Source: Artocarpus heterophyllus
Taxonomy: Eukaryota; Streptophyta; Magnoliopsida; Rosales; Moraceae
Direction of reading: 5' to 3'
Length of the DNA: 64,000 nucleotides
NCBI GenBank assembly: GCA_025403435.1
Contig: CM046345.1
Coordinates: forward strand, 3,038,001 to 3,102,000
A program made the translations under genes and the position numbers. This document shows positions 1 to 10,346 of this stretch, in pieces. Position 1 is the stretch's first letter. Each line of letters starts with the position of its first letter. A model generated the notes under the pieces. It had not been told where the DNA came from. It was given only the letters and a program-made list of their open reading frames with translations, and made no database searches.

Positions 1-1390
1 TAGATTCCACCTTTAAGTGACTTCAAGGTCCATCCCTTACCAACCTTTGAATCCTATTCAGGTTAATATGACCAAGGCACAAATGCCAAAGATAAGTCTT
101 ATTAGAGTGAGAAGTTTTAAGTCTTTTAGAGTTATTATCATTCATCTCAGCATTGAACAGTAAGTGCATCTTAGGTTTGATAAAATATAGATTATTTTGC
201 ATCCATCCAAAACAAATAAAATATTTATTTTTACGAATCACCACTTTATTATTAAAAGAAACCAAATAGGAGTCCTTAAATAAACAAGTTATAGAAATTA
301 AATTCCTTTTAAATTTAGGAACATAAAAATCAATCTCGCAAAATTAAATTCCTATAATTATCAAAATAAAGATGGATGTCACTCACTGCTTCCGCTAAGA
401 CCAAGGATCCATTGCCAATCCGAAGCGTGAAGTCTTCATGTAGCAAACTTCTCGTTTCTTTGAACCCCTACAGAGAAAAACAAACATGATTAGTTGCACC
501 AGAATCTATGACCCAAATGTCGCTAGATTCCTCAACCAAACAAGTTTCTAAATATAGAAGATCACACCTACCTCCTTTGGAAAGGAAGTCCTTGCAATGC
601 TTCTTTATGTGCCCGACCTTCCCGCAGAAGAAGCACTTAAGCTTCTTCGGGTTCTTCTTCTTCTTCTTGTTGCTCTTGTTGTTAGCAAGAACAGAAGACT
701 TCCCATTTTTGGCCCATTGCTTCTTTCCATTCCCAGAGTTGGGATTGGAACCAGAAATAGCTACCATATTGGCCTCTTCACCCATAGGAGACTCCCTGAT
801 CAGCAGTTTGAACTCATGTAACTGTTTCATTAATAATATTAAGGTCATATCCCGTCTATTGCTTAAATTAAAAGTAGCTCTAAATGGAATAAATTCCTTT
901 CACATAGTCTCAAAGACCACAATCATCTAAATTTCAGCATCAATGTCGGCTCTATTGGTTTGAGCCTCAATGAGGTAACCCATGACCAACATCATGTGCT
1001 CCTTTATAGATGTCCCCGGCCTCTGCTTATAGTTAAGAAGTTTCCAAAGCCCCCATTGCCGCTTTGTTATGGCCTAGCCTCCAAACATGCCTTCAAGATT
1101 ATCCAAGATCTGCTTTGCAGTCTCATAATCTTCATGTTGAACCTACAGCACGTTATTCATGCTGGTCATAACATAGCAGCGGGCCTGATCGTTTGCATCT
1201 TTCCAGCAATCATACGCTTGGAATTGCTCATTAGTGGAGTCTCCTATGGGCTCGGGAGGACAAGGGGTTGTCAACACAAATTTTAGTTTCTCAAAGGAGA
1301 GGACGATATCTAGGTTTCGTTTCCAATCATTACAATTTTCTCTATTAATTTGTTTTTGTCAAGTATCAAAGATAAAGCGTTTTTAGATAT
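1..1390 (-). pseudogene. gag-pol remnant of copia A (gag, protease, integrase N-terminus)
   Basis: In a working element this codes for the Gag capsid-like protein and the start of Pol. The position that is the gag ATG in sister copies (followed by SKNALS) reads ATA at 1388-1390, so the start is lost. Gag is then broken by frameshifts. The segment at 468-848 keeps a lysine-rich stretch, an intact CCHC zinc knuckle (CFFCGKVGHIKKHC, 594-635) and the aspartic-protease motif DSGATNH near 490-506. The segment at 23-265 shows the GAG-pre-integrase motif (LWHLCLGHINLN), the zinc-binding region before the integrase core. The reading continues off the left edge. Compared with sisters C, D and L it is clearly inactive. 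Family and domain calls rest on motif recognition. Confidence 0.85.
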
Positions 1391-2324
1391 TTTTAATCTA
1401 CAATAAAGAATCATATACCAAACAAAAGTAAACATATCATAATAATTTAGTAAGATAACACAATCATGTAAAAACATACAAATGTATTTATGTGTGAAAA
1501 CCTTGAAAATATCACAACCATACAACAATAATTCCCAACTCAAAATTCAACAAGCTCCTAGGGGAGTCATGCCAAATTCAATTAGGAACACAGATCCCCT
1601 CCTGATTAATATATGTCATCTAGGACCCATATGATCCAGCATATATTAATAATTATTTCTTTGGCCATTAATTTTATTAACAGAGCTCCTAGGGGAGATT
1701 AATAATAAAATTAACATAAGTGTATAACCATCATTTTAATATTTTATCCATGATTTATAATCACCACCTAGGGGTGTGCAACATAAGTTATGTTAAAATA
1801 CCTTATCCTCTTAGAGATCCAATCTGGTACAAGATAGAAATCCCTTCCTAGGGGTCGGGACCACCATTTTCTTCCTATGGACCAACAATGGAGGCCTTAG
1901 GTCCTCTCTTCGAAAACCTACTCCCACTCAATCTTTTGAAATCAAGGCTTTATTTTAAGAGTCATGCATGAACAATTTTAATAGGAGCGGCACTCCCTAT
2001 TTTATATGGCATGTTATCAATATATATGGCAAATCATATTATAATGCAAACAAGCAAAATAATAATAACCGTAATATAATGGTTCCACCCTAGAGAATAG
2101 AAAATAAAGATTACAAGAGAATAATCAAAACATTTTATTGTTCTTCATCCTTGAACCCCCAAGCTGTATCCTTCTTCATGCAATGCCCATCTTCAAGTCT
2201 TCAATCCCGTATGAATCGAATACTTCATATTTCCCATCATATCCAAATTTAAAGTATCTCAGAATTGTCCCACAAATAAAATTAAATCTGCATTGAAAAA
2301 CTACACCTTTTCTGGAAAAATTTC

Positions 2325-2560
2325 CAGCTCTACCGGCAAGCCGATCTGGGTATCGGCCTGTTGGTCATGACCCACCGGCCTATCGATCTTCATAGATCGG
2401 CCTACCGATTCATGACAGATCACCCTGCTGAATCAGAAGTTCGGCCTGCCGCCAAAGCCACTTGATTTTCACCCCGCTGTTGGCCTATTGAACCTCACAT
2501 CCGGCCTACCGATCTGCGACCATTGGCCTACCAAACTGGAGAGTTTGGTATGCCGACTGA
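2325..2560 (-). promoter_or_regulatory. Leader cluster of split inverted-repeat motifs (copia A)
   Basis: GC-rich patch in an AT-rich leader, holding several degenerate copies of TCGGCAGGCCGA-like sequence (seen on the plus strand as CGGCCTACCG or CGGCCTGCCG). The same cluster lies at the matching place in copies D and L. Function is unknown; an RNA-structure or protein-binding role is only a guess. Confidence 0.45.
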
Positions 2561-3060
2561 GCAAAAATCACCCTTTTCAAAAAATACAATTTTTAAAGCA
2601 ATTCATCAATTTTATTTTCAACAATTCAAAAACATAAAATTATAGACTTAGGAAATACCTAGGAGCGCCATCATCTATCTTCTAGATCTGCTTCTAGATT
2701 CGTCTTCTTTGAATAATTATTTAATTACAAAATTCTTACAAATTTAAAATTAAATAATAATTCCTAGACGGAGATGATAGTCCGCCATCTAATTACATGA
2801 AAAAACTAGATACATATTCTAATATCTAAGGAACCATAACCGGCATAAATTAATTAATTAATAAATAATTAAATAATAATTTAATCAACCATAATCAATT
2901 AATAAGCATTCATCATATAATCCATGACAACATATAAAATATATAGAAACCTAGAGTGCCAACTCTCTATAAAATTAAATTCAAGCATATGAGAGATTAA
3001 GATCATAAAATTTATATATATAGTATGATCACAAACTCGTAAATTTATGTAAAAACCATG

Positions 3061-3072
3061 TCTTTGATACCA
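3061..3072 (-). other. Primer binding site of copia A
   Basis: Reads TGGTATCAAAGA on the minus strand, two bases after the LTR end. This is the usual plant copia site complementary to initiator tRNA-Met (TGGTATCAGAGC in copy L), with two late changes. It fixes the inner LTR boundary and the element's orientation. Confidence 0.85.
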
Positions 3073-4232
3073 ATTGTTGGAAAAATAGTATGCAACAGAA
3101 TTTTAAAAATTTTATTTCAGAGTATTTTCTAAAACACAAGTTTGACATGTTATATGCATAAATTAACCAGATCTTACTAACCTTTGAATGCTGAAGAACT
3201 CCTGCAATCTGTGAAGAGAAGTAACGTTCTAAAAGAGCCTCAACCAACTAGTCTTCTTTGCTATTCTCTATCCACGATCGGAGTGAGTGTGGGCTCACAC
3301 GTACAGCTCTTCCACCAGGTGACTCTCCTTCCAACCAATTGAGAGAACCCAAAGCTAGTGTTCGTGATTTGTGAACAAGAGCTCTCAAGAAGTTTCAGAT
3401 TCTCACCAACAGAGTATCACTCTTAATCTCTCAATTGATCTTAATAACTTACGAGACTTACTCCTTATTTATAGAGATCCGGCCTAGGGTTAGTCCTTAT
3501 TAGATAAGGTCTTAAAAATTCAAAACAGAATCAAATTTAGATCAATATCTGATGAAATCCATGCAAAAACACGTGATCCTTTTTTTGCGCATTGGCAGGC
3601 CGATCTGCCTAATCGGCAAGCCAAACTTGCCCCATCGGTAGGCCAAACTTGAGGATCGGCATGCCAAACTGCTGAAAAAAAATCTCAGCGAATCTTTTAT
3701 TTTCCACCTAAGATTCTATAGGATAAAGTCTCAGTTTTAATTCAAACAACCCAATAGAAAAGTTATCTAATTAAAACAACTTTATCTAGATAATCTCTAA
3801 GAAAATAAATGAATTCCTAATAATTCTACAAGTTTATCTTGATTTAATTTATTCAAAATTAAATTAACCGATAAACCGACAAGAATTATCCGATCCCAAT
3901 AATTCAACAAAGTTATCTTGAATTAATTTAATCACAAAATTAATTCAACCGATAAACAGACATGAATTATTTGATACTTTCAAATTTTAACCAATCTAAT
4001 AAATCTGACATTAGTCACCGATTATTGAAAAAGCATGCCGTATCGTTACAAGATTTTGTGAGCTAGCAAAGGGGACTAAATGGACCTATATAGCTCAAGC
4101 TATTAATAATTACGAAACCCAATATCCCAGATATACATTTCATAATTATTAACTCTAATGCTACTCCATTAAAAGCTTGGAGTTGCACTCTCGAACTACA
4201 TGGAATTACGAATCCCGTCTAGCTAAGTCTCC

Positions 4233-4496
4233 ATGATATATCATAATGTACCGTGTCCCTATAGGATTATCCATAATTGGCTTAAGGACAAGTTCTATCT
4301 TACCTTCTTGATTAGTTTTATCTTACGTTCCATTATCTCACCATCGAAAAACTTACCATCCAAAGACAGTATACCGTTCGGTTACACTTATGTATCCAAA
4401 TGGTTGAGCGCTCTAGTTTTCCAATTACAGGATAATGCATATAAGAGGATATCACTACGCCTAAAGAGGAGCTATGGATTTCATATCTATGAATAA
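4233..4496 (+). other. Antisense open frame inside LTR A (87 codons)
   Basis: This frame is open on the strand opposite to copia transcription and lies in U3. Its counterparts are open for 87 codons in both LTRs of copy D (23001-23264 and 30626-30889, minus) and for 81 codons in copy L (58557-58802, minus). It is frameshifted in E (33826-34056). A recognisable shared stretch is SIPFGYTYVSKWL. No known domain is recognised. Many differences between copies change the amino acid, so a coding role is unproven and the shared frame may only reflect recent common descent. Confidence 0.25.
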
Positions 4497-4559
4497 TAGG
4501 TCTACGCTACCAAGAGTCATACCTCCAACGTACCGGTATGCATACCACTATTAAGATAT

Positions 4560-5496
4560 GGGTGTCACCCTTTGGTACATCAAAAGACACAAGTCAAGAC
4601 AATGGGCACACTATTTATCTCAGGATTAAGATACAACACACATGATTGTCTAAAGTGAATCGATTTGCCGTGACAGAATTATTAATCCAAATCAATTTAC
4701 TTTATGTCCTGATCCAACACATTGTCATCTTTGAAAATGTGCCAATGTTTTTATTCGTGGAGTCCACCTCTGATGGTCAAGATAAACCATCTCCCAATAA
4801 GGATATAGACAACATAACAATCTTTACATTAACAAAGTGCCCAACTTTATTCCCTCTATTGTGGATCTTATGATTTAGACCATCACCTTAAGAATCATGT
4901 CTTCTACATAATTTATCCATCATATGCCCAATTCTTAAAGGTTTAGACCAATAGTCTTAGACTTTTGTTTGCTTAATATACATTCAACAAATATGAATGT
5001 AAAGAGGACAACAATACCAGCATCTGTACCAACATAAAATGTGGATATCATCCTTTGGTACATCAAAAGACACAAGTCAAGACAATGGGCCCACTATTCA
5101 TCTCAGGATTAGGATACAACGCATATAATTATCTAAAGTGAATCGACTTGCCAAGACAAAATTATTAATCCAAACCAATTCACTTTATGTCTCGATCCAA
5201 CACATCGTCATCTATGACAATGTGCCAATGTTTCTATTCACGGAGTCCACCTCCGATGGCTAAGACAAACCATCTCTCGTTAGGGATATAGACAACATAA
5301 CAATCTTTTCATGAATAAAGCGCCCAACTTTATTCCCTCAATTGTGGATCTTATAATTTAGACCGTCACCTTTCGAAACATGTCTTCCGCATAATCTGTC
5401 CATCATGTGCTTGATTCTAAAGGTTTAGACTGACAATCTCAGACTTTTGTTTGCTTATCATACATTCAACAAATATGAATGTAAAGAGGACAACAA
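4560..5496. repeat. Tandem duplication inside LTR A (about 456 bp x 2)
   Basis: Copy 1 runs from about 4560 to 5015 and copy 2 from about 5041 to 5496, separated by about 25 bp. Both begin near CCTTTGGTACATCAAAAGAC and end at GAATGTAAAGAGGACAACAA. The copies differ at many positions, so the duplication is not recent. It accounts for the excess length of this LTR. Confidence 0.85.
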
Positions 5497-5589
5497 TTTA
5501 GTATATAAATAATAAATAAATTTTTTATTGATAAAAATGTCTCCAAAAACATATTACTTTTTTACTCTTTAGGGCATACATATCTTATA

Positions 5590-8500
5590 GTGTCCTCTTG
5601 CACCTATAGGCGAATCCATTAAGGAACAAATCTAAGTGTATGATCATTGGAAGGATGCTGATGATTAGGCCTGTTGTTATATCATGGCTAGGATGAATAA
5701 CAGGTTGCAAGCTCAACATGAAGATCATGGCACTACTCGGGAGATCATGGATAATCTTGATGACATGTTTCGAGACTAAGCCTTGACAAAGAGAGAAGGG
5801 GCACTTTGAAAGCTTCTCAACTGCAAGTAAAAACTAGGGACACCTGTGAAGGAGTAAATGATGTTGGTAATGGGTTATCTCGCTGGGGCTCAAATTCATG
5901 GAGCTGATATTGATGTTTCATTGTAGATGACAATGGTCTTTGAGACTCTTTTTAAGGAGTTCATCCCGTTTTGAGCTTTATATAATTTGACTAATAGAAA
6001 AAATGTAACCTTAACTGAGTTGATGAGCAGTTACAGGAGTTTGAAAATCTAATCAGGGAAGCTCCGGCTGATGGCTAGACAAACTTGACAGTTGCATCTG
6101 GTTCCAATTCCAATTCTAGAAATGAAAATAAGCGAAAGGCTAAAAATTAACAATAAGAAGAAAAAAAAGAGGAACCCGAAGAAGCTAAAGTGCTTTTTTT
6201 GTGAGAAGGTTGGGTAAAGTAAAAAGAATAACAAGGATTTCTAATCTAAATGAGGTAAGTGCAAACTCCTGGTTATTGGTACTTATTTAGTTAAAGAATC
6301 AAGTGACACTTAGGTCAGAGATTCTAAAGTGACTAATCATGTTTATGTTTCTTTGTAGGGGTTTAAAGAAATGGAAAGTCTGCTATATGAGCACTTCATG
6401 CTTCAAATGGGCAATGGATCTTTAGTATTGGCTGAAGCAGTGGGAGATGTCCATCTTTATTTTGATAACTATAGGACTTTAGTTTTGAGGGATTGTTTTT
6501 GTGTTCCTAAACTTAAAAGGAATTTTATTTATGTCACTTGATTATTTAAAGATTCTTATTCAGTTTCTTTTAACAATAAACTTATGATTTGTAAAAATAA
6601 ATTTTTTATCTGTAGTGGATGGATGCAAAACAATCTATATTTTATCAAGCCTAAGATGGACTCACTGCTTAACAATGAGATTAACGATAACTCTTAAAGA
6701 CTTAAAACTTTCCATTCTAATAATAAGACTTATCTTTGGTACTTGTGATTAGCTCATATTAGCCTGAATAGGATTCAAAGGTTGGTAAGAGATGGACCTT
6801 TAAGTGATTTAGGGGTTGAATCTATGCCACAATATGAATCTTGTTTGGAAGGCAAAATGACCAAAAGACCATTTGAGCTAAAGGCAATCAAGCCGAAGGG
6901 GTTCTAGAACTTGTGCATAGTGATGTTAGTGGTCCCATGAACATCAAGGCACAAGGAGGGTATGAGTATTTTGTCACTTTTATTGATAATTACTTAGATA
7001 TGGGTATGTCTATCTAATGCATCATAAGAGTGAAACTTCTAACAAGTTCAGGGAGTTTCGAGCTGAAGCAAAGAAGCAATTAGGGAAACCCATAAAGGCA
7101 CTTCGAAATCAAGGTGGACAATACCTCTCCAATGAATTCTTAAGCCATTTATTAGAGAATAGGATTTTATCCCATTTGACTACGTCTAGCACTCCACAAC
7201 AGAATGACATGGCTGAGAGAAGGAATAGGACTTTGTTAAACATGGTTAGATCCATGATGAGTTATTTGATGTTAGCTTTATCTTTTTGGGGATTACACTA
7301 CAAACCACTTGTTATCTTTTGAAAGATGTGTTTTCAAAATCAGTTCTTAAAACTCCTCAAAAGCTATGGATGGGTAAGAAGACATCCTTAAACTATATTC
7401 GCATATGAGAATATCCTGCTCATGTCATGCACATGGAAGTGAATAAGTTGGAAGCACGTTCAGAAGTATGTGTGTTTATAGGATATCCAAAAGGGACAAA
7501 AGGGGTTATTTTTATAACTCAAAAGGAAATAAAGTTGTGGTTTTAACGAATACTATTTTCTTTAAGAAAAGTTACATGAATAACTTTAAGCCTCATATTA
7601 GAGTGGTATTCGAGGAGTTGGTGTGTGATTCGATCACTTCAAGTGTTTTAGTTGAAACCAATCCAATCAATGTAGAAAAATTTATCAAACAACAACATAG
7701 AGAGCTCCAACATAGTGGGAGAGTCGGGCATTAACTTGAAAGGTATATGTTCAATGGTGAAGCTTACTTGGCTGAACTATTTGGACATGCTAGGGATCCT
7801 TACACTTACAAAGAGGCTATAAAGGATGCTGATTCAAAGCTCTAGTTAGATGCTATGAATACTGAGATGAAGTCTATGAAGATTAGTCAAGTCAGGAACT
7901 TGTGGACTTTCCTGAAGGGGTAAAAACCATCGGGTATAAGTGAGTCTACAAAAGAAAGAGAGAAGTAGATAGGAAAGTCAAAACCTATAATGCTAAACTG
8001 GTAGTAAAGGGATACACGCAAAAAAAGGAAGGAATTAATCATGAAGAAACCTTTTTGTCTATCGCCATGCTTAATCCATATTTTCTTGTCCATTGCCGCC
8101 GCTCTCGATTATAGATTTGACAAATGGATGTCAAGACAGCCTTTTTGAATAGGCATCTTGATGAGACCATATATATGGTACAATCAAATGAGTTGAAAGC
8201 TAAGGGTCAAAAGAATAAAGTCTGTAAACTGCTAAAGTCAATTTATGGACTTAAGCAAGCTTCTTACTCTTGGAACATAAGATTTAATCAAGTGATCAAG
8301 ACTTATGGGTTCAAACAAAATGTGAATGAACCATATATTTACAAACACATTAAGGATGGAAAGGTGGTTTTCTTACTACCTATATAGATGACATTCTACT
8401 TGTTGGCAATGACTTTAAGGCATTGTCATTGGTCAAATTATGGTTGACTAAGCAGTTTGACAAGAAGGACTTGGGTGAAGCTAATTATGTCTTGGGTATC

Positions 8501-9345
8501 TAAATTTTTCAAGATAGGAAGAACAAAATGATATCTTTATCACAAGCTACATACATAGATAAGATTCTTGAGAAGCATGCATTACAGAATTCCAAGAATG
8601 GTGGGTAACCATCTAGGTCAAAAATTACTCTTTCGAAGAAAAACTCTCCAAAGTCTGATGAAGAAAAAGAATACATGAAGAAGGTACCTTATGCCTCGGT
8701 AGTCAGTAGTCTCATGTATGCCATGCTTTACACATGACCTAACATCTGCTATGCGGTCAGGATAGTGAGTCGATTTCAGTCAGATCTAGGACCAAACCAT
8801 AGGGCTATGGTCAAGCATATTTTCAAGTACCTGAGAAGGACTAGAGATTATATACTAGTGTATTCTGATATGGATCTAACACCTCTTGGATACACTAATT
8901 TAGATTTTCAATCCTATCTGAATTCAAGAAGATCGACTTCAGATTCTATGTTTACTCTGGGAGGAGGCGCCATTGTTTGAAGAAGTATCAAGCAAGATTG
9001 CACTTTGGATTTGACAATGGAGGCCGAGTATGTGGCAGCTAGTGAAGCTTCGAAAGAAGCTATGTCGCTCCGTAAGTTCCTTGGAGATCTTGAGATAGTT
9101 CCAAGCATAGGTAAGCCAATATTCCTATATTGTGATAACACTATAGCGATAGCTAATGCTAAGAAATTAAGATTTCATAAGAAGAGAAAATATATACATC
9201 AAGAGCATCATGTGATAAAGGACATCGAGGTAAGTAGAAATATGGCAATATGTAAGATTGTATCTAAGGACAATGTAGCTAATCCTTTCACGAAGACATT
9301 ACCAAGGAGGGTTTCTGAGATGTATGTAGAGGCTATGGAGATGTG
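5590..9345 (+). pseudogene. gag-pol remnant of copia B
   Basis: Order along the strand: gag C-terminal half (5590-6250) with a ruined zinc knuckle; protease, where the catalytic DSG reads DSK (about 6312-6320); GAG-pre-integrase and integrase core (about 6740-7330), with a recognisable TPQQND-AERRNRT segment; the post-integrase linker (7468-7734); reverse transcriptase (about 7880-8960), with MDVKTAFLN at 8124 on and YGLKQASYSWN; and RNase H (9005-9346), with MEAEYVAASEASKEA and HVIKD. Stops and frameshifts occur in every domain. In sister copies these products would package the RNA, copy it and integrate the cDNA. This copy cannot. Domains were assigned by comparison with copy D in this window and general Ty1/copia knowledge. 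Confidence 0.87.
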
Positions 9346-10346
9346 AAACATGTCAAATTTACTCATTTAGGGCAAGTGGGAGACTATTAGAATAGGTGCC
9401 CTAATGATTATATGATGTAATAGTTTTGGAGACATTTAATCAACAAAGAATTTATTATTTATTTTCATGTATCAAATATTATCCTCTTTATGTTTATTTA
9501 TGTTGAATATATAATAAGCAAACAAAAGTCTAAACCTTTAAGATCATGCATATGATGGAAAAATTATGCAAAGACATGAATCTTAAAGGTGATAGTCTAA
9601 ATAATAAAGTCAGCAATCAAGGGAATAAATTTGGGCGCTTTGTTCATGCTAAGATTGTTATGTTGTCTACATCCCTAATAGAAGATGACTTGATTTGGTC
9701 ATCGGAGTTAGACTTCGCGAGTAGAAACATTGGTATATTATCATAGGTGATGATATACTAGATCGGAACAAAATATTGAATTGATTTGATTAATAATTCT
9801 ATTTGTTTAAATAATTCACTTTAGACAATCATATATGCTATTATCTTAATCCTAAAATGAATTAATGGACCTGTATTCTTGACTTGTGTTTTTTAATATA
9901 CCAAAGGGTGAGATCCTAAATTAGATGATGGTACACATATCGGTATGTTGGATTCATGAATCTTGATTGACATAAACTCGTTATTCATAGGTATGGAATC
10001 TATAGCTCTTTTGTAGAGTTAATGATATTTTATTATAGGTATTATCTTGTAATTAAAAAACTAGAACACTCAACATTTAGATACATAGGTGTAACCAAAT
10101 GGTATACTATTTAAGGATAGTAAGTATTCCAATAGTGAGATAATAGAACATAAGATAAAATTAATTGAAAGGTAAAATGGAATTTATTCTTAAGCCAAAT
10201 ATGAATATCCTATGAGAATGTCACGCATTATGATATGTCATGGATGATAAGCTTATTGAAGCTTCATAATTTTATATAGTTTAAGAGTGTAGCTTTAAGC
10301 TTTTAATGAAATAGCGGTAGAGTTGATAATAATAAAATATATATAT

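Larger units (their letters stand above)
1..5589 (-). mobile_element. Ty1/copia element A, 5' half, minus strand
   Basis: This is a member of the 2-kb-LTR copia family in reverse orientation. Its 5' LTR is at 3075-5589, the primer site at 3061-3072, the leader at about 1391-3060 and a decayed gag-pol reading leftward off the window edge. The LTR outer end (near 5589) abuts gag sequence of the plus-strand element B with no spacer, so A most likely inserted into B. The 3' half of A and the 5' half of B should then lie left of the window. The reverse orientation, primer site and order LTR-leader-gag-pol are read directly; the nesting is inferred. Confidence 0.88.
3075..5589 (-). repeat. 5' LTR of copia A, enlarged by an internal duplication
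   Basis: On the minus strand it starts at a decayed form of the family's TGTTAGACATG and ends ...TTTTTCCAACA next to the primer site. At about 2515 bp it is roughly 480 bp longer than its sisters (2011-2033 bp), explained by the tandem duplication at 4560-5496. A TATA-like TATAAATA lies at 3466-3473 (minus), preceded by GC motifs in U3 (about 3590-3670). Confidence 0.87.

Noticed and set aside
508..930. 140-codon plus-strand open frame over the gag of A
   Set aside because: It is antisense to a clear copia gag and zinc knuckle. The phenylalanine/leucine run is just the complement of the lysine-rich Gag tail.
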